DNA from: Liminaster sp017519885 | Lineage (GTDB): Bacteria > Bacteroidota > Bacteroidia > Bacteroidales > UBA3663 | Reading direction: 5' to 3' | NCBI GenBank assembly: GCA_017519885.1 | Contig: JAFWRO010000051.1 | Span: 84,518-148,517 of the forward strand | DNA: 64,000 nt | In this document: one piece after another, positions 7,673-16,312 of the stretch | Layout: every line of letters starts with the position of its first letter | Position numbering within the stretch: the first letter of the stretch is position 1 | Program-made: the position numbers and the translations under genes | The notes under the pieces: generated by a model | Databases searched by the model: none | The model's input: the letters and a program-made list of their open reading frames with translations, nothing else | What the model was told of the DNA's origin: nothing

Positions 7673-9049
7673 TTATTCGTTCCCAATCTTAGGTAGCTTG
7701 GCAAGACCTTCGGCAATAGCTTCATCGCTTGGGATGATGTCGGTCATCACTCCATCGTTGAACTGCTGATAAGCCACGAGGTCGAAGTAACCGGTGCCCG
7801 AAAGGTTGAAGACGATGGTCTTCTCCTCGCCGGTGAGTTTGCACTTGTTGGCCTCGTCGATGGCAACGCGGATGGCGTGGCTCGACTCGGGAGCAGGCAG
7901 AATACCCTCAGCACGGGCGAAGAGCTCGGCAGCTTCGAAGACAGCAGTCTGCTCGACGGCACGAGCCTCGAAATATCCATCGTGATAGAGTTGTGCGAGG
8001 ATGGGGCTGATGCCGTGGAAACGAAGTCCACCGGCATGGTTAGCCGAAGGAATGAACTGCGAACCAAGTGTGTACATCTTGGCGAGTGGGCAGATCATAC
8101 CTGTGTCGCAGAAGTCGTAGGCGAACTTGCCGCGGGTGAAGCTGGGGCAATAAGCGGGCTCCACACCGATGAGGTGGTAGTTGGCCTCACCACGCAGAAT
8201 CTCACCGAAGAATGGTGAAGCAAAACCGCCGAAGTTCGAACCACCACCCAGGCAACCAATCAGGATGTCGGGCTTGATGTTATATTTATCGAGCGCACGC
8301 TTCACTTCCAAGCCGATGATGGACTGATGGAGTAGCACCTGGTTGAGCACCGAGCCAAGCACGTAGCGATAGCCGGGAGTCTTGACAGCAGTCTCGACAG
8401 CCTCCGAGATAGCGCAACCAAGCGAACCAGTAGTGCCAGGATGGTTGGCAAGAATCTTTCGGCCCACTTCTGTGGTCATGCTGGGCGAAGGAGTAACATT
8501 GGCGCCATAAGTGCGCATCACTTCGCGGCGGAAAGGCTTCTGCTCGTACGACACCTTTACCATGAAGACCTTGCAGTCGAGGTCGAAGTACGAACAAGCC
8601 ATACTCAATGCCGTACCCCACTGGCCGGCACCAGTCTCTGTGGTCACACCCTTCAGCCCCTGTGCCTTGGCATAATAAGCCTGGGCGATGGACGAGTTGA
8701 GTTTGTGAGAACCCGAGGTGTTGTTACCCTCGAACTTATAGTAAATCTTGGCAGGCGTTCCGAGCGCCTTCTCCAGGAAGTAGGCACGCACGAGTGGTGA
8801 AGGACGATACATGCGATAGAACTCCTGCACGGGCTTCGGGATGTCGAAGTAAGCCGTGTCGTTGTCGAGTTCCTGCTTGTTCAGCTCTTCGCAGAAGATG
8901 GGGTTCATCTCCTCGAGGGTCAAAGCATGTCCATCAGCGGGGCTGATGAGTGGAGCGGGCTTCACTTTCATGTCAGCACGCACGTTGTACCACTGTGTGG
9001 GAATCTCGTTCTCAGCCAGATAGATCTTGTAGGGGATTTTCTGCTCCAT
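7673..9049 (-). CDS. trpB2: Tryptophan synthase beta-like protein, TrpB2 type
   Basis: 458 residues, the length of the TrpB2 subgroup rather than ~400-residue TrpB1. Pyridoxal-phosphate lysine is K116 in TSGSHKLNSS; ETGAGQWGTALS and the glycine-rich phosphate loop GCLGGGSNFGG follow. TrpB2 joins serine (or phosphoserine) and indole and is generally independent of TrpA. It stands alone with no other trp gene beside it, so it may salvage indole; that is inference. The upstream gene (acyltransferase) is 53 bp away on the same strand. Confidence 0.93.
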   Translation of the reverse strand: MEQKIPYKIYLAENEIPTQWYNVRADMKVKPAPLISPADGHALTLEEMNPIFCEELNKQELDNDTAYFDIPKPVQEFYRMYRPSPLVRAYFLEKALGTPAKIYYKFEGNNTSGSHKLNSSIAQAYYAKAQGLKGVTTETGAGQWGTALSMACSYFDLDCKVFMVKVSYEQKPFRREVMRTYGANVTPSPSMTTEVGRKILANHPGTTGSLGCAISEAVETAVKTPGYRYVLGSVLNQVLLHQSIIGLEVKRALDKYNIKPDILIGCLGGGSNFGGFASPFFGEILRGEANYHLIGVEPAYCPSFTRGKFAYDFCDTGMICPLAKMYTLGSQFIPSANHAGGLRFHGISPILAQLYHDGYFEARAVEQTAVFEAAELFARAEGILPAPESSHAIRVAIDEANKCKLTGEEKTIVFNLSGTGYFDLVAYQQFNDGVMTDIIPSDEAIAEGLAKLPKIGNE

Positions 9050-9102
9050 AGTAGGAATTGTTTAATGAGTGGGATGGATTAATATAATAATGAGTAAGAG
9101 GA

Positions 9103-10434
9103 TTAAACGACCTTCTTATACACGTTTCCGACGGCGATAATCTCTTTGATGCTCTCTCTAATCCTGGCGATGGCCTTGACCTCGGACGGATGGGTCAGAA
9201 AGCGCAAGGCGCGGATGACGTTGTGGGCACGCTGCGAATACCACCAGCAGAATTTGCCAATCGGAATCCACAGCAGAATCCAGACGAGGGCCTGCCACCA
9301 AAGTCCCCAGCCGATTCCCATCACGAGCAAGGTGATGAGCGCGAAAAGCGGATAGAGGATGACGATGGAGAGGATGAGTCGATAGGAATTGGTGAACATC
9401 TTGTCCTCCTTGAGGAGTACCAGCGGTGCCCAGTAGCAGATGATGTGCGGCCAGAGGCTCACAATCCAGAGCGGCAGCAAGGCGAGCACCAAAAGACCTT
9501 TGGCCAACGTTCCTGCCCATGTGGGAGGTGCAGCCATCATGGTGTCCTGGATGCCCAGTTTCTCTTCGCGCTCCATCAGTTCATCGACCTGCTCGACGAG
9601 TTCCTCATTGTCCATCAAAGGTTTGAGCTGCTCCACATAGACCTTGTCCTCGGCCAGCTTCTCGGGCAAAGGCAGGTTCTTCATCGTAGCAGGATTGAGG
9701 GCCGAACGACGCAGGAAGTCCTTCTCGGCATAATGGTCCTGACCCTCGTCGAGCATCATGCTCTGGATGGAAGCACGCATCTTGCGTGTTACTTCGCGCA
9801 TCACGCGATAGGGATGCTCCTGAAACTCGGCATAGTATGGTTGCAGCGAGATGGGCTCGCCCACCATCCACAGGAAGTCGTACTGCGCGTCGTGATAATC
9901 GCTGTAATGATGTGCAGTAGGAAGGATTTTGATGTCCTCCTTCCAGTCGTTGTACTTGGCGGTGTGGAATGCCATGCGGACAAGACCCGTCGAGAACGGA
10001 TCGAGGTAATGGCCCTGCGTATGACCCGATTCGGGGAATACCAGCACGTTGCGGCCCTGATTGATGCGAACAGCAAGGCGGTCGAACAGCCTATAATTTT
10101 CTTCAAGTGCTTCGCCTCCTTCCCAACCCATTCGGAAGGCAGGCATCAGACCCAGCCACGAGAGAAAAGACGTAATGGCTGGATTGAGAGAAAACACGTT
10201 GGCGCGTACCACAAAATGCTGCAGATAATCGACAGGATAGGCAAAAGCAATATTGATGGCATCATTGGCCGCATTCTGATGATTGCAGGCAATGAAGTAC
10301 TTCTCCCCTTTCGCAGGGATATTTTCCTTGCCTACGGTGTAACGATTCCGGATCATCAGCGTGCTGTTGATGAGGTTGATATACCACTTGTACAGGACCA
10401 GACCCGGCTTTTGATGAGAATGTAACGGTGTCAC
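9103..10434 (-). CDS. PlsC-type acyltransferase with C-terminal membrane segments
   Basis: About 443 residues. Motif I is NHQNAAND (HxxxxD), with FPESGHTQG as the later Glu-Gly block. The C-terminal third has several hydrophobic segments (LVLALLPLWIVSLWP, ILSIVILYPLFALITLLVMG, LWWQALVWILLWI), so it is membrane bound. Likely transfers acyl groups to a lysophospholipid or lipid A-like acceptor; the substrate is unknown. A longer ATG at 10476 overlaps a TAACTTTG promoter box at 10474-10481, so I place the start at GTG 10434; ATG 10356 is the alternative but would cut into a conserved-looking YKWYINLIN segment. Confidence 0.82.
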   Translation of the reverse strand: MTPLHSHQKPGLVLYKWYINLINSTLMIRNRYTVGKENIPAKGEKYFIACNHQNAANDAINIAFAYPVDYLQHFVVRANVFSLNPAITSFLSWLGLMPAFRMGWEGGEALEENYRLFDRLAVRINQGRNVLVFPESGHTQGHYLDPFSTGLVRMAFHTAKYNDWKEDIKILPTAHHYSDYHDAQYDFLWMVGEPISLQPYYAEFQEHPYRVMREVTRKMRASIQSMMLDEGQDHYAEKDFLRRSALNPATMKNLPLPEKLAEDKVYVEQLKPLMDNEELVEQVDELMEREEKLGIQDTMMAAPPTWAGTLAKGLLVLALLPLWIVSLWPHIICYWAPLVLLKEDKMFTNSYRLILSIVILYPLFALITLLVMGIGWGLWWQALVWILLWIPIGKFCWWYSQRAHNVIRALRFLTHPSEVKAIARIRESIKEIIAVGNVYKKVV

Positions 10435-10473
10435 AGAATGACTAAATTTAAAAATAACACGAAATAACGGCGG

Positions 10474-10481
10474 CAAAGTTA
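10474..10481 (-). promoter_or_regulatory. Promoter -7 box for the acyltransferase
   Basis: TAACTTTG on the minus strand. It overlaps the longest possible ATG and so favours the downstream GTG start. The rest of 10482-10604 shows only A/T-rich sequence. Confidence 0.5.
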
Positions 10482-10604
10482 CTCAAATTTGGGCAAACAG
10501 CCAAATTATCGGCCGAAAAAATAATCAATCGGTATAAAAAGTAAACATATTGGCAACATTTGAGTACTTTTTTTGCCAAACAAAAGGCGTTAGGAAGGAA
10601 ATAG

Positions 10605-11001
10605 CACAATTTCGGCTGTTATTGTGCTTTCGCAAAAATCATAAGCACAATTTCGGCCAACATTGTGCTATTGTGAAAATTAATAGGACAATTTCGGCCA
10701 ACATTGTGCTATTGTGAAAATTAATAGGACAATCTCAGCCAACATTGTGCCATTGCAAAAATTAATAGGACAATCTCGGCCAACATTGTGCTATCGCAAA
10801 AATTAATAGGACAATCTCGGCCAACATTGTACTATCGCAAAAAATAATAGGACAATCTCGGCCGACATGGTGCCATTGCGAAAATTAATAGGACAATCTC
10901 GGCCAACATTGTGCCATTGCGAAAATTAGTAGCACAATCTCGGCCGATATTGTGCTATTGCGAAAATTAGCAGAACAATCTTGGCCGATATTGTGCTATT
11001 G
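10605..11001. repeat. Ten-copy tandem array of 41-bp hairpin units
   Basis: Units begin every 41 bp at 10605, 10646, 10687 and so on to 10974; the tenth ends at about 11001. Each has left arm (G/C)ACAAT, a CTCGGCC core, right arm ATTGTGC and an A-rich linker such as ATTGCGAAAATTAATAG. The second unit keeps a perfect AGCACAAT/ATTGTGCT stem. 41 is not a multiple of three and the units contain stops, so it is not a coding repeat. There is no spacer variation as in CRISPR. It sits between the 10996 gene and the acyltransferase gene and touches the stop of the former. Confidence 0.92.
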
Positions 11002-11484
11002 TCTTCTGACTCGCTTTTCTATCTCAAATGAAACGCCGAATCGACTGGCTACACGCAGTAAACTCTTATATGAACGCCATCCACAACGTTTGGCCACCTC
11101 TTCAAATCGTTGGAGGCTGACTTCATTCTTATACGAATCTTTCACCTGCTTCGAGAGTAGGAATCCCTCGGGAGCATCCTTCGACTTTTCAGCGACGAAT
11201 TCCTTCACACTATTGAAACCAGCCTTCTGTTCTTCCCAGAGGTCCTTGGCCTGTAGTAGACGCCAATGTTGCACGATGTCCTTGATCTGCATACCTGTCA
11301 GCAGATTCACGGCCTCGCGGAACGACCTATCGTTCACATCGAGGAACAAGGATATTTCGTTAGCTTGTATGGTTCGGGTGTTATTCAGCGCGAAAATCAG
11401 CGCATCCATAATGAGTTCTCCCGTAGGAGTTTTCCTGTTCTTGTACAGTTCCTCAACGCTTGTGAATTGTTTTAACTTGATCAT
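10996..11484 (-). CDS. Unknown protein with AraC-like helical N-terminal half
   Basis: 162 residues starting MIKLKQFTSVEELYK; a longer ATG at 11508 lies inside a TAAATTTG box (11506-11513). No signal peptide. Residues ~25-75 (LIFALNNTRTIQANEISLFL, DRSFREAVNLLTGM, VQHWRLLQAKDLWE) look like tandem helix-turn-helix segments as in AraC proteins, but the second half is not recognised. It may be a DNA-binding protein; this is inference. Its stop overlaps the end of the 41-bp array. Confidence 0.6.
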   Translation of the reverse strand: MIKLKQFTSVEELYKNRKTPTGELIMDALIFALNNTRTIQANEISLFLDVNDRSFREAVNLLTGMQIKDIVQHWRLLQAKDLWEEQKAGFNSVKEFVAEKSKDAPEGFLLSKQVKDSYKNEVSLQRFEEVAKRCGWRSYKSLLRVASRFGVSFEIEKRVRRQ

Positions 11485-11505
11485 AATCGTATGCTTAAGA
11501 CGGCG

Positions 11506-11513
11506 CAAATTTA
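11506..11513 (-). promoter_or_regulatory. Promoter -7 box for the 10996 gene
   Basis: TAAATTTG on the minus strand, 22 bp ahead of the chosen ATG. Confidence 0.45.
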
Positions 11514-11557
11514 CGCATTTTTTCCGACACTAACAAATCTTTCGGCAACTTTTTGAC

Positions 11558-12460
11558 TCACTCCTGCATTTTGAATTCCAATGGCGTCATTCCCGTCAGG
11601 CGCTTGAAATATTTGCTGAAGAAGGAGGGATTGGGGAAGAGCAGGTCGTCGGAAATCTGAGCCACGGTCTTGTCGGAATGTTTCAGTTCGACCTTGATGC
11701 GCGTGACGAGGGCGCGGTCGATCCACTCCTTGGCCGTGACGCCGCTTGCCTGTCGGATTATGGTGCCGAGATAGCGTTCGGTGAGGCACATCTTGGCGGC
11801 ATAAAAGGCAATCTGGTGTTCACGTGCCACATGCTGGTTGACCAAATAGATGAACCGGTCGAAGATGGTCTGCTCGCGCGAAAGCAAGGCCTGCTGTCGC
11901 TCGGTCTGTTGGCGGTATAGGCCGTCATAATGGTGCATCAGAGCAGCCACAAGACTGCTGACTGTCTGCCTGTTGTAGTCGGGCTGGGTTACCAATTGCC
12001 GAATGGTCTCGATGATACGTCGGGCCGTGTCGAAATCTGCCTCATCCACCTTGAGCTGGAAGTCGCGCACCTGTCCGCTAAAAGACGAAGGCATCATGCC
12101 GCTGGCAAAGGGCATGGGAAAACTATTGAAGAGCGCCATGCCGAAGATCTCAAGATCATCGGAAAAAGAGACGGGCGTGATGATGGTGCCCGGCCCAAGA
12201 AAGACAAGCATCCCGGCCTCCAACTGCTTCTCGACGAGGTTGAAGTTGATGCGGGCTTGCCCGCGCAGAATGAGGCCGAAACGATGGTCGTCGATGGCAA
12301 AAGGCGGACGCTGCTGGATGATGACGCCGAACACCTTCCGGTCGCCATGCAGGATGCCCAGTTCCTTACTAATATATATATGTTCGCGCAAATGCTCGTA
12401 ATGCGGCTCCAGGATGTCATGAATCCGCGAGAAGTCCATCAGTTTCGGCTGTTTTTCCAT
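11558..12460 (-). CDS. AraC-family transcriptional regulator
   Basis: 300 residues. N-terminal ~160 residues form a cupin-like sensor domain (HGDRKVFGVIIQQ, NFNLVEKQLEAGMLVFLGPG). The C-terminal ~100 residues carry the two AraC helix-turn-helix units: AKMCLTERYLGTIIRQASG and VAQISDDLLFPNPSFFSKYF, ending FKRLTGMTPLEFK. It is divergent from the exporter operon, with facing promoter boxes at 12483-12490 (minus) and 12588-12595 (plus), so it most likely controls that operon in response to a compound the pump exports. Confidence 0.92.
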   Translation of the reverse strand: MEKQPKLMDFSRIHDILEPHYEHLREHIYISKELGILHGDRKVFGVIIQQRPPFAIDDHRFGLILRGQARINFNLVEKQLEAGMLVFLGPGTIITPVSFSDDLEIFGMALFNSFPMPFASGMMPSSFSGQVRDFQLKVDEADFDTARRIIETIRQLVTQPDYNRQTVSSLVAALMHHYDGLYRQQTERQQALLSREQTIFDRFIYLVNQHVAREHQIAFYAAKMCLTERYLGTIIRQASGVTAKEWIDRALVTRIKVELKHSDKTVAQISDDLLFPNPSFFSKYFKRLTGMTPLEFKMQE

Positions 12461-12482
12461 AAAATATCTCGATTTGATGGTG

Positions 12483-12490
12483 CAAAGATA
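12483..12490 (-). promoter_or_regulatory. Promoter -7 box for the AraC regulator
   Basis: TATCTTTG on the minus strand, 23 bp ahead of the ATG at 12460. Confidence 0.55.
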
Positions 12491-12587
12491 ATGAAAAATT
12501 GGTTATTTACACTCTTTTTGTAAACAAATCGAACAAAAAGAACATTTTTCCCCTTCAAAAGATAGCGGGAGATTGAAAAAAACGCCG

Positions 12588-12595
12588 TATCTTTG
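12588..12595 (+). promoter_or_regulatory. Promoter -7 box for the exporter operon
   Basis: TATCTTTG in GCCGTATCTTTGCACC. It overlaps an upstream ATG at 12593, ruling that out as the start of the TolC gene. Confidence 0.6.
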
Positions 12596-12625
12596 CACCA
12601 TCAAAACCAAATGAAGGAAAAACGT

Positions 12626-13894
12626 ATGAAAAGATTATTCGTAGCAATGATGCTGCTGCCGCTCCTGGCCCAAGGGCAGACGCTGGAGGAATGCCAGCAG
12701 GCAGCGGAGCGCAATTATCCATTGATAAGCCAATACGGGCTAATCGAGAAGACCACCGACCTTACGATGAGCAACCTCAGCAAAGGATGGCTTCCTCAGG
12801 TGACGGCTTCGGCACAGGCGACTTATCAGAGCGATGTTGTCGCGTGGCCCGATCAGATGCAGACCATCTATCAGCAGATGGGACTCGATATGAAGGGACT
12901 GAAAAAAGACCAGTACAAGGTCGGCATCGACGTGCAGCAGATGGTCTTCGACGGAGGCGCCATCAGCAGCCAGCGTGACATTGCCCGTGAGCAAGGCCGC
13001 GTGCAGGAAGCGCAGACCGAGGTGACAATGTACCAGGTGCGCCGCCGCGTAAATGAGATGTACTTTGGCCTGCTGATGCTCGACGAGCAGATAGCGCTGA
13101 ACAACGACCTGCAATCGCTGCTTGCTGCCAACGAGCAGAAGTTAAGTTCGATGTGGAAACGCGGAACTGCCTCGGAAAGTGACTACCAGGCCGTCAAGGC
13201 CGAACGCCTGAACGTGATGCAGCAGGCCACGACCCTCGATGCCCAGCGCAGGGCGGTGATGAGGATGCTGTCGACCTTCTGCGGTATGGAAGTGACCCAC
13301 GTGGAGAAACCGGCGCTCATTGCCCTCCCCTCGCAGGACGTGGCACAGCGTCCCGAACTCAAGGCCATCGATGCCCAGCTCAGTCTGGCCAATGCGCAGG
13401 AACGATTGCTCAACGCTGCTTTGAGGCCCAGGCTTTCGCTCTTCGCCTCGGGCTTCTATGGTTATCCCGGCTACAATATGTTTGACGACATGATGTCGCA
13501 CGACTGGTCGTGGAACGGTATGGTGGGCGCCCGCCTGTCGTGGAACCTCGGCGCATTCTACACGCACCGCAACGACAAGGCAAAGATCCGCCTGCAACGC
13601 GACATGGCAGAGACGAGCCGCGAAGTCTTCCTTTTCAACAACCGTTTGGAACTGATTCAGCAGAACGAGAACATCGAGCAATATCGCCGACTGATGAACG
13701 ACGACGAGGAGATCATCGCCCTGCGTTCGTCGGTCAGAAAAGCGGCAGAGTCGAAGCTTGCCCACGGCATCATCGACGTGAATGATCTCGTGAAGGAAAT
13801 CAACGCCGAAAATGCGGCACGCGTGCAGCAGTCGATGCATGAGATAAAGCTGCTGAAGGAGGTCTATGACATGAAATTTACAACCAACAATTAA
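12626..13894 (+). CDS. TolC-family outer membrane efflux protein
   Basis: About 422 residues from ATG 12626, preceded by AAGGAAAAACGT. Signal peptide MKRLFVAMMLLPLLAQG-Q, then the usual TLEECQQAAERNYPLI opening. Two long helical repeats follow (DIAREQGRVQEAQTEV; KAKIRLQRDMAETSREVFL), with barrel strands LSLFASGFYGYPGY. It forms the outer-membrane channel of the tripartite exporter whose other parts follow directly. First gene of an operon of five. Confidence 0.93.
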   Translation: MKRLFVAMMLLPLLAQGQTLEECQQAAERNYPLISQYGLIEKTTDLTMSNLSKGWLPQVTASAQATYQSDVVAWPDQMQTIYQQMGLDMKGLKKDQYKVGIDVQQMVFDGGAISSQRDIAREQGRVQEAQTEVTMYQVRRRVNEMYFGLLMLDEQIALNNDLQSLLAANEQKLSSMWKRGTASESDYQAVKAERLNVMQQATTLDAQRRAVMRMLSTFCGMEVTHVEKPALIALPSQDVAQRPELKAIDAQLSLANAQERLLNAALRPRLSLFASGFYGYPGYNMFDDMMSHDWSWNGMVGARLSWNLGAFYTHRNDKAKIRLQRDMAETSREVFLFNNRLELIQQNENIEQYRRLMNDDEEIIALRSSVRKAAESKLAHGIIDVNDLVKEINAENAARVQQSMHEIKLLKEVYDMKFTTNN

Positions 13895-13903
13895 ACACAA
13901 GAT

Positions 13904-14794
13904 ATGAAAAAGCTCATAACCATGGCAAGCGCGGCCCTTTTGCTGGCGGCTTGCGGAAATAGTGAAAAGGAATACGACGCCACAGGCACCTTCGAGGCCA
14001 CGGAAACCACCGTTTCGGCCGAACAGAATGGCACGCTACTGACCTTCGCCATCAACGAGGGCGACGAAATCGAAGCCGAAAGCGAAGTGGGACTGATCGA
14101 CACCACGCAGACTTGGCTCAAACTCCAGCAGGCACGAGCCACGCAGGAAGTCTATCAAAGCCAGAAGCCCGACATGGAGAAACAGACCAGCGCCACGCGT
14201 CAGCAACTCGCCAAGGCCCAGGCCGAACAGCAGCGCTACAAGGAACTCGTTGCCGATGGCGCCGCACCCAGCAAGATGCTCGACGACGCGACCAACCAGG
14301 TGCAGGTACTCCAGCGCCAGCTGGCTGCACAACTCTCCTCCCTCTCGAACAACACGAATGCGCTCAGCAAGCAGATGGCTGCCACCGAAGTGCAGATCGA
14401 CCAACTGCGTGACCAGCTGCGCAAATGCCATATCAAGGCTCCGCTCAAGGGCACCGTGCTCGAAAAGTATGCCGAACGAGGCGAATTCGTGGCCATCGGC
14501 AAACCATTGTTCAAGATGGCCGACATGGAGCAGGTCTATATCCGCGCTTACGTCACTTCGGCACAGTTGCAGAGTATTCGCACCGGGCAGCAGGTGAAGG
14601 TTTTCGCTGATTACGGCGACGGGAAGAAGCAGGAATACGACGGCACGGTTTCGTGGATCTCCAGTCGTTCGGAATTTACCCCAAAGACCATCCTGACCGA
14701 CGATGAGCGTGCCGACCTGGTCTATGCCGTCAAGGTCCGTGTCAAAAACGACGGATTCATCAAGATTGGCATGTACGGAGAAGTGAAGTTCTGA
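13904..14794 (+). CDS. HlyD/YbhG-like membrane fusion lipoprotein
   Basis: 296 residues. Lipobox LLLAA-C at residues 13-17 anchors it by lipid. Lipoyl-like halves flank a coiled coil: FAINEGDEIEAESEVGLID, then helices (ATRQQLAKAQAEQQRYKEL; QMAATEVQIDQLRDQLRKC), then IKAPLKGTVLEKYAERGEF and a beta domain. It bridges the inner-membrane ABC pump to the TolC channel. Nine bases separate it from the TolC gene. Confidence 0.92.
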   Translation: MKKLITMASAALLLAACGNSEKEYDATGTFEATETTVSAEQNGTLLTFAINEGDEIEAESEVGLIDTTQTWLKLQQARATQEVYQSQKPDMEKQTSATRQQLAKAQAEQQRYKELVADGAAPSKMLDDATNQVQVLQRQLAAQLSSLSNNTNALSKQMAATEVQIDQLRDQLRKCHIKAPLKGTVLEKYAERGEFVAIGKPLFKMADMEQVYIRAYVTSAQLQSIRTGQQVKVFADYGDGKKQEYDGTVSWISSRSEFTPKTILTDDERADLVYAVKVRVKNDGFIKIGMYGEVKF

Positions 14795-14844
14795 GAAGAA
14801 ATGGTCGCATAGCGACCCAGTTCCTGAAATAAAGGCAGAAAGAA

Positions 14845-16308
14845 ATGAATGCCATTGAAGTGAAAAACGTCAGTATGCGGTACGGAGGGGTGCAGGCACT
14901 CGACGACGTGTCGTTTGCCGTCCCCAAAGGCGAGGTGTTCGGGCTTATCGGTCCCGATGGAGCCGGCAAGACGTCGCTCTACCGCATCCTCTGCACCCTG
15001 TTGCTGCCCGAGGCAGGCACGGCTCTTGTCGATGGGTTCGACACGGTGCGCGAGATGAGGGAGATACGCAAGCGCGTGGGCTACATGCCGGGCAAGTTCT
15101 CGCTCTACCAGGACCTGACCGTCGAGGAGAACCTGACCTTCTTCGCCACCCTGTTCGGCACCACAGTCGAAGAAGGCTACGACAGCATTCGTGCCATCTA
15201 TTCGCAAATCGAACGGTTCCGCAATCGCAAAGCCGGAGCATTGTCGGGCGGCATGAAGCAGAAGTTGGCACTCTCGTGCGCCCTGGTTCACTCGCCCAAT
15301 GTGCTGCTGCTCGACGAACCGACGACGGGCGTTGACCCTGTGAGCCGCAAGGAATTGTGGGAGATGCTGCTGATGCTAAAGGAACGCGGCATCACCATCA
15401 TGGCCTCCACGCCCTATCTCGATGAAGTGTGCTGCTGCGAACGGGTTGCCTTCCTCGACCACGGCAAGATACGCGGCATCGATACGCCCGAGGTGATACT
15501 CGACAGGTTCAGCGACGTGTTCAATCCGCCGGGGATTGATAAATATGCTGCGACGGAATCGCAGCTTACGGAGAATGTGATCGAGGTGGAGCACCTGGTG
15601 AAGGCTTTCGGTACATTCCATGCGGTGGACGACATTTCGTTTACTGTGAAGCGGGGTGAAATCTTCGGTTTCCTTGGTGCCAATGGTGCAGGCAAGACCA
15701 CAGCTATGCATATGCTGACGGGATTGAACCAACCGACAAGCGGCACGGGCCGTGTGGTGGGCTACGACATCCGCACGGAATATGAGCAGATCAAGCGCCA
15801 CATCGGCTATATGTCGCAGCGCTTTTCGCTCTACGAGGACCTGACCGTGGCCGAGAACATCCGACTCTTTGCCGGCATCTACGGGATGAAGGACGACGTC
15901 ATCCGTCGCAAGACCGACGAGGTACTGGAGCGACTGCAGTTCGCCGACCACAAGAACGACCTCGTGAAGTCGCTGCCCTTGGGCTGGAAACAGAAACTGG
16001 CCTTCACGGTCAGCATCTTCCACGAGCCCGGCGTCGTCTTCCTCGACGAGCCGACAGGTGGTGTTGACCCTGCCACGCGCCGCCAGTTCTGGGAACTCAT
16101 CTACGACGCTGCCCGTCGCGGCATCACCATCTTCGTCACCACCCACTACATGGACGAGGCCGAATACTGCGACCGCATCTCCATCATGGTCGATGGCAAG
16201 ATCAGCGCCCTCGGCACGCCCGACGAACTGAAGGAGCGATTCCATCAGCCCGACATGGACCACGTGTTCACCTATCTCGCCCGACAAGCGACACGTTCAA
16301 GCAACTGA
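14845..16308 (+). CDS. Double ABC ATPase, YbhF-like
   Basis: 487 residues with two complete nucleotide-binding domains. First: Walker A GPDGAGKTS (~35-42), signature LSGGMKQKL, Walker B LLLDEPTTGVDP. Second: Walker A GANGAGKTT (~277-284), Walker B VFLDEPTGGVDP; its signature is the degenerate LPLGWKQKL rather than LSGG. GPDGAGKT in the first half is typical of YbhF. It powers the exporter made with the two permeases downstream; with the next gene the spacing is 4 bp. Confidence 0.93.
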   Translation: MNAIEVKNVSMRYGGVQALDDVSFAVPKGEVFGLIGPDGAGKTSLYRILCTLLLPEAGTALVDGFDTVREMREIRKRVGYMPGKFSLYQDLTVEENLTFFATLFGTTVEEGYDSIRAIYSQIERFRNRKAGALSGGMKQKLALSCALVHSPNVLLLDEPTTGVDPVSRKELWEMLLMLKERGITIMASTPYLDEVCCCERVAFLDHGKIRGIDTPEVILDRFSDVFNPPGIDKYAATESQLTENVIEVEHLVKAFGTFHAVDDISFTVKRGEIFGFLGANGAGKTTAMHMLTGLNQPTSGTGRVVGYDIRTEYEQIKRHIGYMSQRFSLYEDLTVAENIRLFAGIYGMKDDVIRRKTDEVLERLQFADHKNDLVKSLPLGWKQKLAFTVSIFHEPGVVFLDEPTGGVDPATRRQFWELIYDAARRGITIFVTTHYMDEAEYCDRISIMVDGKISALGTPDELKERFHQPDMDHVFTYLARQATRSSN

Positions 16309-16312
16309 CATC

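Noticed and set aside
9190..10425. 411-residue open frame on the plus strand
   Set aside because: Antisense to the PlsC acyltransferase; rich in His/Gln/Arg/Glu with no motif.
10605..11001. CRISPR array
   Set aside because: Units are contiguous with near-identical linkers, no variable spacers and no cas genes nearby.
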